Shown piece by piece: positions 1 to 12,615 of a stretch of 64,000 bases of DNA. The first letter of the stretch is position 1; every line of letters starts with the position of its first letter. The position numbers were made by a program, and so were the translations under genes. Source of the stretch: Silene conica. Lineage: Eukaryota > Streptophyta > Magnoliopsida > Caryophyllales > Caryophyllaceae. Under the pieces are notes generated by a model. That model was not told the origin of the DNA. It ran no database searches and worked only from the letters and a program-made list of their open reading frames with translations. Location: NCBI GenBank assembly GCA_029255685.2, contig CM055311.2, positions 1,193,001 to 1,257,000 on the forward strand, in the 5' to 3' direction.

Positions 1-2120
1 TGCGGACGAGGCCGGGAGAAATACCAGCACGGGTCTTCTCCTCGTCGTTCATCTCACTGCTGGTGCTGCTGCCTGAGCAAGACATAAGAGTCTCATAGTA
101 ACCCAAGCTTACGGCCATCAACCCAAACTGAGTGCAGTTCTGGAGCTGATACATGAGCCTGTTAGCCCGCTCTTCGGTTTCCATATCCACGCACAAGATA
201 CCGCCAAAGCCGTACTGGGGATTCCCAATGGACTTAAGTAGCTGGTGCTGGGGATGATCCTCTAGACCTGGGTATATGACTTTCAACCCCAAGTTTTTCA
301 TCCTATTAGCATATTCCAATGCCCTTGTACAATGCTCTTTCATCCTCAACCCCAAGTGTGGAATTCTTTCTGATAGTTCAAAGGCTACTTTTGCGTTCAT
401 TGTCGGTCCAAGCAGCATTAAGGCCCCATGTTGCAAGTCCATCATTGAATTTATCAGGCTTGCTGGTCCACATACAGCACCTGCATTAATCAAGGTACAA
501 TCATCAAATCAAAAAAAAAAAAAAAAAAAACAAAGTAAAGTAGGCATTATATATTAACCCATTTGATTTTCATGATGAAATGAAGTCAACTTCGATTGAT
601 TGATATACATCGACATTATAAGAAATGGTTTTGACAATCAAAAGTGACAAATGATAGTTGAGTCTCTATATGTATATGATTGATCATCAGAATTACATAA
701 ACAGAATATAAATGAGATGCAGGTTATATCCTAGGAATTTTAATAGTAATAGTAATAGTAATAGTAATAGTAATAGTGGTTATACTTGAATCTTGGTGTT
801 GATTGTTAACTACTCGCATAAATCGTAAGGTACGTGGTTTCGACAGTAACACCACCATGTCCACCCCATTCCCAAACTAGTACTCCATGCCAATATATCT
901 TAATCACGTCCGAATTTAAAGGCATCAAAATATCAATATGATAGCTACCCTCAACCATAGACTTTAACTCCACATCGACCAAACTTGCACCTACAGAGTA
1001 CAACCCTATTTCAGATTTTCTTACATTATTATTAATTTCCAATCTGTCCCTCCCGTCTCATTCATTTGTTTAACTTTAGTATTCTTCGTGATGACTGTTT
1101 TAATTAAGGCTAAGGTAAATAAAATGTTTAAGATGGAATAGGAGTGCCTTACATGTGATATACATACTATCTCTATGTGACTGACACCAATACCAATGTT
1201 GAGAGAATTTGGCATAAACAGATTTAGGTTATTAAGGAGTATAAAATAATTTACAAATAAAATATATAATGATTATTAATTAATGTAGTAGTAGTAATAA
1301 TTTAGATACCTGCGATGATATCGGCGGCACCGCTAATATACTTGGAGATGCTGTGGAGGACGACATCGGCCCCGAGGCGTGCAGGAGAAATGACCATGGG
1401 CGCAAAAGTGTTATCGACGACGACCATAGCCCCTTTGGCATGAGCCATCTTGGTGAGCTCAGGAATGTCGGCTACCGTGAGGGTTGGATTAGAGATAGAT
1501 TCAAAGTAAAGGAGCTTAGTCTTTCCCAGTTGAAAAGCAGCCTCGACGGCCGCATGGTCAGAAATGTCGACAAAGGAGGTGGTAATACCGCAGGCACGTG
1601 GGAGGAAGTGGGTGAGGAGGGCGTGGGTGCCTCCGTAGAGGGTCTGGGAGGCAACGAGGTGGCCTCCAGCACCGACGAGTTGAAGAAGAACGGAGGAGAT
1701 GGCAGACATGCCGCTGGCAGTGCAGTAGGCTGCCTCGGTTCCCTCGATAGCAGCCATCAAGCGTCCAAGGTTGAGGACAGTAGGGTTGAAGTGGCGGCTG
1801 TATACATAAAAGTCCCTGTCTGGACCGAGTTCCCCAGAGAACAATCTGCCCATAGTCTCAGGCTCCATGACAGTAAAGGTGGCGGATGCCTCAATGGACA
1901 TGTTGACCCCTCCGTGTTCCCCAAACTCGTGCCTGACGTTGGCTAGGGATGCAACAGGGTCAATAAGGTTGTTCAGGTTGGGTTTCTTGGATAGGAGGAG
2001 GGTGGGGGTGAAATTGTCATTGTCATCATCACCGGCACCGGCACTGCGTTTCTTATTGGGCTTCGTGTGGGGAAAAGCAGTGGTTGCAACCCTATTTGGT
2101 CCGCTAACATCGGTGGCCAT
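1..2120 (-). CDS. MGL: Methionine gamma-lyase, two exons, 3' end off window
   Basis: PLP-dependent enzyme of the Cys/Met metabolism family. In plants it splits methionine into methanethiol, 2-oxobutyrate and ammonia in the cytosol, feeding isoleucine synthesis. Exon 1 is 1310-2120 (start ATG at 2120, 270 codons plus one base). Exon 2 is 480 down to 1 and runs off the left edge. The 829-base intron has GT at 1309/1308 and AG before 480, phase 1, and rejoins as a Gly codon. Motifs seen are YSRHFNPT, the SGMSAI loop, VVDNTFA, and SISKYISG, in which Lys260 should be the Schiff-base lysine. Exon 2 gives LGPTMNAKVAFELSERIPHL and the SLGYYETLMSCSGSSTSSE stretch characteristic of the family. The C-terminal few dozen residues are missing. 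The reading frame is intact. Assignment to MGL rather than cystathionine gamma-synthase or beta-lyase rests on recalled similarity to the Arabidopsis enzyme and on the absence of a long transit peptide. Confidence 0.93.
481..1309 (-). other. Intron of the methionine gamma-lyase gene
   Basis: AT-rich intron with canonical ends. It holds a poly-A run (about 511-530) and a hexanucleotide microsatellite (GTAATA units, about 741-777). Open frames on the minus strand at 806-1215 carry no recognisable domain and are taken as chance. Confidence 0.85.
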
Positions 2121-2156
2121 AATAATACTTACTGTTTGCTCCGAAATGAGTAAATG

Positions 2157-2280
2157 TATTATGTATTATGTATTATGTATTATGTATGAATGAATGAATG
2201 AAGAGAGAAAAGGGGGGGGGGGGGCGGGGGGGGTGAGTTTGAGTCCCAGAGATTGAGGATTGTATAGAGTTATATAGGAG
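2157..2280 (-). promoter_or_regulatory. MGL core promoter and 5' UTR with homopurine tract
   Basis: On the minus strand a TATA-like CCTATATAAC sits at 2269-2278, about 150 bases upstream of the ATG, so transcription would start near 2240. Between it and the ATG lie a G-run interrupted by one C on the plus strand (about 2210-2231), which is C-rich in the mRNA sense, and a TATTATG microsatellite (about 2157-2186). The promoter is inferred from position only. Confidence 0.5.
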
Positions 2281-4836
2281 AGGGGGCCTCACCCTCAAGT
2301 AAGCCGTTTCATATAAAAACGTGTAACATACGTAGGTACGTCATTAATCTCAAAAATAAGAAATAAAATCTAATATATGTAATTAAATGTATAATATTAA
2401 AAAGAGTAAAAGAGTATCTTCTATAACAGTAAAGATATGAATAATGATATGATGATCCAGCAGCCTTAGGTTATGGTTATTGTTAAATGGTCAATATTAG
2501 AGTTGCTGTTTTAACACAGAATAGTATCATGTCCAAATACATTAAGCCGTGAGTCCTCCCTATATTTTTGAATCTTCCACAAACATTTACATTGCCAAAT
2601 GGAGTAGTAAATGATTTCTCTTTCCATTTATGACTCCATCACGGGTAACCTTCCTCTTTTATCAACTACCAATTAAATTCAATAACCACATCAAATCAAA
2701 TCAAATTATAACTACGTTTTAATAATAATAATTATTAAAAGGATTAAATTACATCAAATTAGGCAATACTCAATCAAATTCATAGAATTAATACCACGTC
2801 ATAATTAGAAATATATATATATATTCCTGGGAGAAATGATGATGAAGAAGTTAGGTACGGTACCCTATCCCCTCAAATGAGTGATGAGTCCTCAAACTCC
2901 TAAATCCTAATGCATGCGAGTAGTTGTTGTTGTAACTTATGTTTGGACAAAAAAGTTGAACGAATTGAATTGGGCTTTAAATGTTTGGTGTTTTACGTGT
3001 TTTGCATGTGATTATGATACGCAAAGTGGACGGTTCAAATTTGATTGGGGCCTCCGCCTGCCTCACTGCCTCCATTCTCAGACTCTCCTTTCTTACCATC
3101 TTCTTTTTTTTTTAATATACTATCATCTTCTTATTGCTAAATAGTAAATACCCACTGGATTTTGGATTCCTCGTACAACAAGTCTTTGCTCAAATTTGAA
3201 GTTGCGAGTTGAGCCAATCGCAAGATTTATCAGTAGACCAACTCACTCCTAAATGGTCATCTTATCTAGACGGACTTTAGATAATCAATGTACTTAAATT
3301 ATACACAAATTCTCATTTGTGACGGATATCGTTTCCTCTCACAAAATGCCCATGAGAGGTGGGTGGAAAAGTACATGAAAGATGTCTCACCTTGTCCCCT
3401 CTCCCTTTTTGTGACGGGATTAGCCGATCACGAGTAAGACTTGTTGTACATCATAAGGTTCGCAAAGAATAGAAGGTGGAGAAATGAAAGAGCGTGGGTG
3501 TAGAGGTGATTGTGGTACGTGATCAGAGTAGATACATGCATTACAAAAAGACATAAAGTTAGTGAATGAATGAATGAGATAAGAATGAGTACCAAATTCC
3601 ACCGAAACTAAAGACACAAAAGCAGCAAGTCTCCAAATTGGTGGGAACTCTTGATGGTTCCCATAATACCCTTGGGGTTGGGATGGGTAATTGGGTTTGG
3701 ACAAAGTCGGATTGTCCGCCCATCTTATCAATTTGTAAACGAGTTTTATTTGCGCACATGTGGGTCTCAACAAGCCACTACCAGACTTAGTATAAGTCTA
3801 TAAGTCTATAAGTCTATAAGTCTATAAGTAATAGTCAAATACGGTCGGTCACCTTATCGTCTTTGTTTTCTTAATCCCATACACTTCCTTCCAGCTCTGC
3901 TCAGTGTGCTTGTCCTCATCTCTTTCTAAATTAAGATAACTAGCTTCATCATCGGTTCAACCTCTTTTCTAGTAATCTCTACACTTTACTCCACTACCTT
4001 CCAACATCTAAATACACACACTTTTCATATAATACCGCTTTATATTCACTTTATCACTATTTCTTATATCATCATCATCATCATCATCATCCTCATCATC
4101 CTCCTCCTCCTCCTCTCATTTATCTTGTTAAAATAACAAACCCCTTAATCCACTATTTTCACATAAATAATCGACTATTCCGTCACTTCAGTTAAAACAG
4201 ACACTATATCATCCAACTCCCCCTTTTTACCATGTCTGTAAAATAACAATATGCCACCACCTTGTGTTCCGTTCCGATGGGTGTCACAACTCTGAACGCC
4301 AATACCCATCGCAAAACCCAACCACAAATACAAAGTAGGGACTAGGGAGCGATTAGTACGACCACATTAGTGTATACATATATAGCCACTCACCAATAAC
4401 ATTTCTAAACTGTATTAAAGTAATCATCACGATGATAGAATCTTTGACGTGCCCCCTGAGATTAGTACCAATACTCCTTTTTCCCACCAATAAACAAAAT
4501 CCCACATGAATATATTTTAACTTATATATTGAGCGGAAATTAAAATTGAATGCTTACTTGTAAATAGTGTGTAAAATTAAAAGTGGGAGAGTAGATTTGA
4601 ATGGAGGTAGTAACTACTAATAACTATGATAATATTCTCATGTGTATTTAAATTTCAGCATATCATCTATGCCTCATCTCCATCCATATACTATTCTGTA
4701 TTTGCCCTGTATTTTCCAGCTGAACGAATTGGATATTCTGTGTATATTCAATAAATTGGCCAAGTTGGACCATGAATGATATTACACTTAACTCACTTAC
4801 TGTTGTACAAATTTAACAACAGCATTCAACCATAAA
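2281..4836. other. Intergenic spacer between MGL and the EMB8-like gene
   Basis: AT-rich DNA with no gene I can support. It contains an 8-bp minisatellite (TATAAGTC, about five copies, 3791-3829), an ATC/CTC trinucleotide tract (about 4070-4114) and Stowaway-like end fragments near 4470 and 4600. The minus-strand frame at 3420-3773 shows no domain. Confidence 0.6.
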
Positions 4837-7800
4837 TCATACCTCTGCCCCCAACAAGTCACCTGTATACGGCTGCCCACAGTTCGATTGCTTTGATAGG
4901 CTTGAAACTTCAGCTGAACTCTTTTCAAGGTGCTGTAAAAAATCTATCACGCATGGGTCAGTCCACGGTGCCCCAAACGGCGCTTCATTTCCAGCAACCC
5001 ATCCCAAATGACCACCCTTTGGAGTGATGATCAATACACAGTTCTCATTTTCCTGACACAAGGAAACACTCTAAATAAGTTCATGGTTTCGAGCTTTCGG
5101 GGTATACAACAAACTGGCTCAAGCCAAATTAGACCCTATCTATATATCTATATAAAGGTATAATAGAGGAACCACTACTCACTCAACTTGACACGTGTCG
5201 CTATTCTGTGCAAAAATTTCCCGCTTACTCTACCCAACTCTAACCCTAGCATACGTCAAAACTGACATTCCTTTAGCCGCCCTCTTCTCAGTTCTCTCAT
5301 CTCCCTAGATGATTTCCATGGAAACCTCCTTAATATTTGCTTGCAATTTTAATCAATCTTTGTCTTACATTTCCTTCTCAGCCTCTCAGGTCACTCCGCC
5401 ATTAACCCTAACAATCTAACATCCTCCTCCATCTATTCCCCCCAATCTCCGCTCTTGCCTTTTTCTCTTGATTTTACGATACGAAAATTAAGTCCATAAG
5501 AATAGGCCCTTAATTTGGGAAGTGAAGAGCTGAACTGAAATAAGCTGCAATTAAGTCCAAAAGAACATGCCTTATTCATATGTAACAATATCACAAGTGC
5601 TATATATGCAAATGTTGTTCAATAATCTTCTATGTGATTTTCGAGTGAGTATGTTTTTTTCAATATTGTTACTCTTAGGCCCTGTTTTTTTAACTTTGTT
5701 CTTTTGGATTGAAATGAATTGAACTTAATGGAGCTGAACCGAACACAACTTAATGGAGGCCATGAAACCGTTGAAATAAAGTCCAAAAGAACAAGGCCCC
5801 AATTTGTGAAAAGAAAAGCTGAACAAAATGAAGCTAAAAACTCAAAATGACCGGAAATCAAGTCCAAAAGAACACGGCCTTAGTCATATGTAACAATATC
5901 CCAATTGCTCAGCAAATGTTCTTCAATAATCTTCCATGTGATTTTCGAGTGAATATGTTTTTTCCAATATTGTTCATTTGTGTAATAGGTTGCACATTTA
6001 ACTATAAAAGTATAATCTTATACTACACTATAGTATTATAAAATTATAAAAGATCGCCTATATAATTTTTGACCTTTTGTAAGTATATCCGTGCAAATTG
6101 CACGGGTCCTAAGCTAGTTAGGGAGTACGGACTAAGCCTAACAGCATAGACAACTCAGAATACAAAATATACGATGGTGGTCAAAAATGGTATTGTCTTT
6201 CAAAACATAACACAACCAAAAAATATAATATTAGCTATGTAGGTACTGAGATAAGAGTGAAAATGCAAAACTCTGAAAGTCTGAAGTATAATCCTGAAAA
6301 AATAATTAAAAACAAAATGAAACAAGATAAGCCATACCTCAATGGCTTTGCGGGGAATTCCCCTGGCTGGAGCAATGGGATCGTTTTCAGCCTGCACAAT
6401 AGCAACTCTTTTGTTTGGATAAAATACAAAAATGGATGAGGGTCAAGGGAGGGAAAGGGATGTAGACAATGTTAATTACAAATATTTTGCCATCTAAGAG
6501 GGGAAATTAACCCTCCATTTCCTTCCCTTCATATTTCTCAAACCCAACCTACTACCCAAACAAGGGAAATCACATCCCCCTATTTCATCCAAAACCCTTC
6601 ATCAATTCCGGGGAAAAGAGGGTAAGGGATTTGGAAGGAGACCATTACCTTTGTTTAGGTACCAAAATGGGGATAGAGTGATTTGAAGGAGAGGGAAAAT
6701 GGATCCTCTATTTCTCTCCTCCAAATGCAAATAATTTTCCCTCTATTAATTCCGCCCAACAAAGGAAAGTTTTGGAGGAAAAATCAGCTCCCTTTCCCTT
6801 AATATTTTTATCCAAACAAAGGGTAATACTCTCGCTCAACCAACTGTTACATTAAAACCGAAAAGAGTAAACCCTATTTCTTGTCTAAGGACTTGTTTGG
6901 ATACCAAAATAGGAGGGAAGGGAAAGGAGGGGAAGAGTAGAGAAGCGGGAATGGAAAGTGGATGTTTGGATACAATTTCCCTTCTAATCTTTCCTATGGT
7001 GGAAAGATTTTGATTTGCCCGAAGAGGGAAAATGGATCCTTCATTTTACCTCTACCCTTATTTGCTATCCAAACAAGGGATTTTCAAACCCCACTCTCCC
7101 TCCCTTTCTTTTCCCTCGAAATCCCTCCACCCAAACACACCCTAAAGTCCAATTATGTGTCCTTCATTAGACAAGTACACAACCTCACTAATCTATTTTA
7201 ATATGGTAATACCCGAATTCTGGTAGGACGGCAAATGACCTAACCAAAACCACTCAACCCTAAACCACCCAATCCTAAATGACCTAAAGAGAATGAAATG
7301 ACATGTGTTATTGTATCGGGGTATCTGATACGGGATTGTGAAATTAAAATGACACGGGGATACGGTCATAGAAGTGTATCTTGACTATTTTGTAGATCAA
7401 GAACCTTTGCAGTGCTATCTCCATACATACATATTAAAGTTGTCTTTGTCTTTTTTCCATCAAAATTAAGATCAAGATCGATATGTTTTTCCCCATTGTC
7501 GTTGCTGTGTCAGTATCGCGTCGGTAAATGGCGTATCCAGTACGTATCCCGTGTCGTGTCGACACGGAATACAGCACCTGTCAGCCGTGTCCGAGTAACA
7601 CAGGAAATGACCTTCCAAAAGCACGTCTGAAAAAAAAAGAGCCAGATTACCCATTTTCTTGGCTATGGTACTCAAGCTCATCGATTTTGAGGCCATATTC
7701 TTATCTGATGCAACACTCAGGAATATGGTATTGAATTCTTACCTAACACTCACCAATTAGACACTTCTCCTAGGAATGCAAAAAAGAAAGGCTTGCATGA

Positions 7801-10301
7801 GCATGACTTAAGTAGAGGAAAAGTATGGTTTGTGAAACTTCCTGTATGATTTTTTTGATGATTTTAAGGAGACGTATCTCATACATGTTTGCTTTTCACT
7901 TACAATAATCTCAATATTTCACACTTCTTATAAAATTTATGTTCTAAAGATGTATCTCTATCGTGGCGTCTCAGGGTTTGAGCCATTACGAGTCCGACAC
8001 TTCGATCTATAACCGTGTGAGATACCAATACCCATGCCCGAAGAACAAAGTTGAGGCAGATCTATCTACAGTACTTGAATTTCTTCTCCTACTTTACGGT
8101 GTCATTTATTGTAAGATGTCAGTTCTATTTATCAGGCAGAAGACCTTACGAAGGCATTGATGCCCCTCTGTTCTATTTTTAGCAACAATCAATGCAAGAA
8201 AAATGAAAAACCAGGAATGTAGGAAATGTTAAGTATACTTGGATGCAAAGCAATGGCGTCTGAACATATTTAATTGAGTCTGCACTGCTTGAATGCAAAT
8301 AGTAATCGTCAGCTGACTTGAACCCGAAAGAAACTGCAGCAATTTTCAATAGTAATGCACATTAGCCACTTATACCGATAAGAAAAACAGAAAACTGTTT
8401 GTACTGAATAGCAAAAGACTTGAATGGACCTCGTGTCAACCCTTCATCAAACTCCTTCACAGTCTTGGCATTTGCAACCATTGGGATGTCGTAATCCCCA
8501 CCAATGTCTTCAAATAATGTAGCATGTCTGAGGAAGCAAATTGATCATGAAATGCAGTTCGAACCAAAAATTAAGAAATACCAGTAGCAGTTTAAAGAGC
8601 AACTAAAAGGATATCAGGTTTTCAGTTTCAGCATCATTACACTCTGAAAATTCTACGGAGACTGTTTGCAAGTGCTTTATCGTAGATGTTATTAAACCCC
8701 TTGTGGAAGTCCTCATCTGCAATGGGCAGATTGAAAGGGTTACACAGGGACACTGCCCCAGCAAGAGAGCAGTTATGGGATTCCTGAAACAGATAGCAGA
8801 TTAGCAATGGTAAGAATAACTAGGACAGCGAAATTTGCTGGAGGCAGCTGAGGGTACACAGCTAACGCAAAGATACTATCATCTACTCGATGCAGCGATG
8901 CAGGAGACACAGAGAATGTAAAATCTTGGTCAAGCTTTTGAACATAATGAAAAATTAAAAAAACTGCAACAGTTTTGTTTCACTATATATGGCAAAAGTA
9001 TAGCTTCCATACAAATTCACACAAAATAAAAAGTATCTTTGACTAAAACTTAACATTTCTACCAGACCACGGATTACTATAAAGTTGACTAAAAAGGGAA
9101 GAGGTCCTGCGGGCCTTGTGGAAATCAACAAAAACATTCTGATGCATAGAATTTATTGACACAGACGAAGATGCAAGGTTAGCAACATATTGAATGATGA
9201 AGAGGTAGAGATGAGTGCAAAACAAATGCAGACAATCATCTAATCTATCTGAACTTGTCCTTCCTAAACATAGGCTGTAGTAGCAACATGAGCATCTACA
9301 TTTACGTTATACACTAGGTAGTATTATGATGGTTGGTAAAGTCTATTAGTGAGCATTGGCAGAATTCAGATGAGAATCTAGTAATGTACTCGGTAGTCCG
9401 TACTAGGTACGAAGACGAAGAAGATGATAAATGAAACGAAGTAGAGGGAGAGGAAGGGAGGCAGGAATAAAGGGATGATGGAAACCTGAGCCAAATAACG
9501 AACAAGAATATTAGCACCAAGAGACCAGCCAACAGCATATAGATTTGCCTGAGGATACCTAGCGCCAACATGGGCAACGACTTGAGTGATATCTCCGGTG
9601 AATGAAGCGGAATAAAACTGCAGCAATAATTCATAATTCATAATTGTATGAGTATTATTCTATAATTAGGGATTTACTGGGGACTGGGGTCTGGGGTCTG
9701 GGGTCTGGGGGGGAAGATGAGAAATTGATACCTGAGGGGTAGTAACAGGGCTATTAGCACAGCCACGGCTATTAAAGACAACAACACGCCAACCCAGATT
9801 CCTGGCTCTGATCAACATGTGTCTGACGTAAGAGTCGCCGCTTCCTCCTGTAAGACCCGGCAGCATAATCAAGGTTGGAGCGTCGGGAGGAAGGTTGAGG
9901 TGATCTCCGGCGACCCAATCGAGAGCGACAGCGCCATCATCAGTAGTTCTGATACACTCGCGCTTGAAGGTGACACTGGGGAGTGACCTGAAGAATGATG
10001 CGAAAATGGTTTCCAAGTGACGGTTCCATCCGACAGCAGGGAAAGGACGGTAGGGAAGGCATAGAGTGCTGTGAAGGGAAGGCAGGTACTTAATGAGGCC
10101 ACCCCCGCATACATCCAGAGACGGATGCACACCAACCTCCGACGACGATAATGATGATGACATGATGCGCCTGTAATTACTACTGGACTTGCTGCTGCTG
10201 CTGTTGTTCAAGTACGGGGGTTTGTATGTCTTTGTGTTTGTGTTTGTGTATGTGTATGTGTGTCTCGCTCTTGTCATTGTCGTCCACTGCACTAACGCCA
10301 T
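4837..10301 (-). CDS. EMB8-like alpha/beta hydrolase, multi-exon, one exon not found
   Basis: Embryogenesis-associated EMB8/ABHD1-3-type serine hydrolase; the plant substrate is not established. Exons read on the minus strand: 9732-10301, 9486-9617, 8641-8783, 8430-8527, 6338-6391 and 4837-5052, with TGA at 4837-4839. The catalytic triad is visible: nucleophile elbow GWSLG (exon 2), acid in AENDPIAPARG (exon at 6391), His in TPKGGHLGWVAG (last exon). Exon 1 carries LIMLPGLTGGSGDSYVRHM and the VVVFNSRGC motif. Phases agree for exons 1-4. Exon 4 ends in phase 1 while the exon at 6391 starts in phase 0, and joining them directly gives an immediate TGA. The family normally has about 30 residues here, and I could not find them. 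The gene is either carrying a diverged exon or is damaged. The N-terminus is rich in Ser, Thr and Asn and could be a transit peptide. Start choice is discussed in the findings. Confidence 0.8.
5139..6117 (+). mobile_element. Non-autonomous Helitron in an EMB8-like intron
   Basis: The 5' end begins TCTATATATCTATATAAAGG after an A (a second possible TC start is 5147) and is followed by a CTTGACACGTGTC stretch typical of plant Helitrons. The 3' end has the hairpin CCGTGCAA / TTGCACGGG, then CCTAAGCTAG at 6117, followed by T. It fits insertion between A and T without a target duplication. No Rep/helicase coding is present, so it would be mobilised in trans. It lies in the intron between the last two coding exons. 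Confidence 0.7.
6405..6826. mobile_element. Tourist-like MITE pair, degraded or nested
   Basis: Inverted TTTGTTTGGAT / ATCCAAACAAA ends recur near 6409, 6555, 6647 and 6812, enclosing AGGGAGGGAAAGGG-like sequence. The clearest unit runs from about 6647 to 6824 and is followed by TAA. This is the same family as the elements at 6889 and 60693. It abuts the polypyrimidine side of the 6391 exon acceptor. Confidence 0.55.
6889..7142. mobile_element. Tourist-like MITE (PIF/Harbinger type)
   Basis: Imperfect terminal inverted repeats (GGACTTGTTTGG at the left, CCAAACACACCC at the right) are flanked by TAA on both sides (6886-6888 and 7143-7145), the usual PIF/Harbinger target duplication. The 254-bp body is purine-rich on the left and pyrimidine-rich on the right, so it can fold back. 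It lies in an EMB8-like intron. Confidence 0.72.
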
Positions 10302-10310
10302 TTTTCTCTA

Positions 10311-10320
10311 TTATTTTATA
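10311..10320 (-). promoter_or_regulatory. TATA-like box of the EMB8-like gene
   Basis: Minus-strand TATAAAATAA ends only about 10 bases upstream of the first ATG (10301). A start site 25-35 bases downstream would exclude that ATG and favour a later one: 10277, or 10163 (MSSSLSSSEVG). Inferred from sequence only. Confidence 0.4.
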
Positions 10321-10502
10321 CCAACTAACTCTACCTTCTTTTACGGCCTTTACTCGCACTCCCAATCTTTGCCCAACATTTTGGAATCTCTGCTATATTG
10401 CTTCACTGCCTTCATTTTTTTCTTTGGTATTAACGAGTGGCAACGCCTCGAAAATTAACTACGGAGTATTAACCATTACACCGGAAAGAGTTATTTTAGA
10501 AA

Positions 10503-10540
10503 CTAGTGTGTAATCCGTGCATAAATGCACGGGTATAATA
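10503..10540 (-). mobile_element. Helitron-like 3' terminus
   Basis: Read on the minus strand, the hairpin CCCGTGCAT / ATGCACGG is followed by ATTACACACTAG and then T, which is the Helitron 3'-end signature. The matching 5' end at higher coordinates was not located, so the element's extent is unknown. Confidence 0.5.
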
Positions 10541-12615
10541 TGAATCTAAGTATAAAAAAATTATGTAGGTGGCAGTTTTAACTCAAAAATATAAATATTT
10601 TATATATGTATAAAATCAATAAATAGTTTAAAAATAGATATTCATTCTTACACCTTAAATATTGATTGAAGACAAAACAAACGTAAACATAATAAAAGTC
10701 CTTAGGGAAATCAAAGGAGGAAGACGACACGGGTAATCTCATCGTTAATGTGAAAAAGTACAATATTACGTTATACCTGAATGACTCCCATAAAACATGA
10801 TGTAAGAGGTCGGAGATACTCAATTTTACAGTTGCATTAACAAAACATAGATATTGTTTCCGAATGATAATCCGGAAATAAAAACAGGGATGATTCAAAT
10901 CATTATTCCTTCATCGTAAGAAAAATCTCGTTTAAAATAGTCATTTTTCTATATCCCGTACAAAATCAAAGAATTAATGAGACTAACTCCATCAAGTACA
11001 ACAATATCAAACATATTAGTGCAATTCTAAATATAAATACCAACGGAATGTTGTAAAGGTTGTATGATACAGGCCCACACCGAGTACTAAAATCAATGAA
11101 TTAAAGAGGTCATTTTAATCACGCCATATCCAATCTCTTTGCATTTGTGCCTTCAAATTGAAATTGAACTTTGACACCCTTCGTTGTTTCCCTGGAATGC
11201 AAACACCAAATGTTAATATAGTGTAACATTCATACTTTCTAATTGTGAGATAATTTGCATTTTCAGCAGTGCTTATGCAGTAGCATATTCTGGAAAGTTC
11301 TAGGGTTTATTAGATTTCAAATAATCTGTTAAGTCTTATTTAATGTGTCCTAATAAATCTAAGTTGCACCAAGGCGAGATTTGGTTATTGTCTCATCCGT
11401 GGAGCATCTTAGGCGCACTCGAGGCGCGCCTTTACAAACTAAGACGGAGTATACAAAATTCAAGCCCTCCAATATGTATTAGCTAATTTGGTAAGGTGAA
11501 ACAAATTAAAATATACGGAGTAATAAAATTTAGTACATATTATTCCGTCTAATTCCTTTGAATTGACCTATTTGTTCAAAATCCACATCAGGAATTTTGA
11601 AAAATGGAATGATTTAGAGTCGGAGGGTGTATGCCTTAAAATAGTAGTCTCACAATGATTAAATCAAATTAAAAATGATCATTTCCGAATTTGGTAGTCG
11701 TATAATTGATAGTAACATAACCATAATTTTACAACCAATACTTATAGTTATATTGCGCAGACAATCGCACACTGGACACTTGGACATAGGTATGACACTT
11801 GGATACTCAATTTTATACCAAGAAGATGATATTTTTTCATATAATAGTCAAATCCGACACCTGGACACGTATTCGTGTAGGATACACAAATCACTTACTT
11901 CGTATTCATCTATAAGAACGGTCTAACCCTAGTTACCTACCTAAAATTTTCATTATCGTCCTCTTCAAGACTTCAATAGCCAACTTTATTTATTCTGTTA
12001 AGGTTTTATTCTGTTAAAGTTGTTAGCGGCTACTACTAAGCAAACTAAAAATTGTGAAAACTCTCAACTCCTTCCTCTAAAGCTTAGTAGTTTGGAGCTA
12101 ACTTATTAGAAGATGTTGGTAGAGTTGTAGGGTCTATTAGATGAGCTATTTATGCAAGGTGAAACTAATTGTAATAATGACCTTATAAGAGGGTCAAATG
12201 TTGGTATAACTGAATATGAACAATTGAACACTACAAATTCAACAACTAAAAAACTAAATGTCAAAGAAGATAAAAAAAAATGTTAAGAGATCAAAAAGAG
12301 ATGGTATTGCACTAATCGAACTTGTGCATAGAATCTTTTAACTCCTCTGCAACCATTAATCTCGGATCACTCCGACTATAATTTTTGGATTAAAAATCAA
12401 ACAACGACCCCTAATTTTCGATATTCAGTCATTTCATAATCAACTAAGTTAAACATCTTTAGATTTCACCTTAAATCATAAGAAAACACAACCGAAATAA
12501 GAAACAATACCAAATAATGCTGTCATCTTGATTTTCTTTAAACATAGACCTGCCACCATTAATCAAGTTTATTTCTTAATTAGTTAATTTGGAGAATTGC
12601 ATAGTCTAATAATAG
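10541..12615. other. Intergenic, AT-rich, with repeat remnants
   Basis: No gene is recognised. Several ACGGAGTA-type MITE ends occur (about 11440-11640). A stretch at 11760-11890 rich in GACACTTGGACA-like words resembles sequence at 7310-7600 and 59030-59340, suggesting a shared but unnamed repeat family. Confidence 0.45.

Noticed and set aside
1353-1946. Long plus-strand open frame
   Set aside because: It is antisense to methionine gamma-lyase exon 1, with no domain of its own.
3420-3773. Minus-strand open frame of 117 codons
   Set aside because: No recognisable domain, overlaps a second frame of similar length, and lies in AT-rich spacer with minisatellite.
7472-7760. Candidate missing exon of the EMB8-like gene
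   Set aside because: Only weak nucleotide resemblance. No frame gives the expected residues with matching splice phases.
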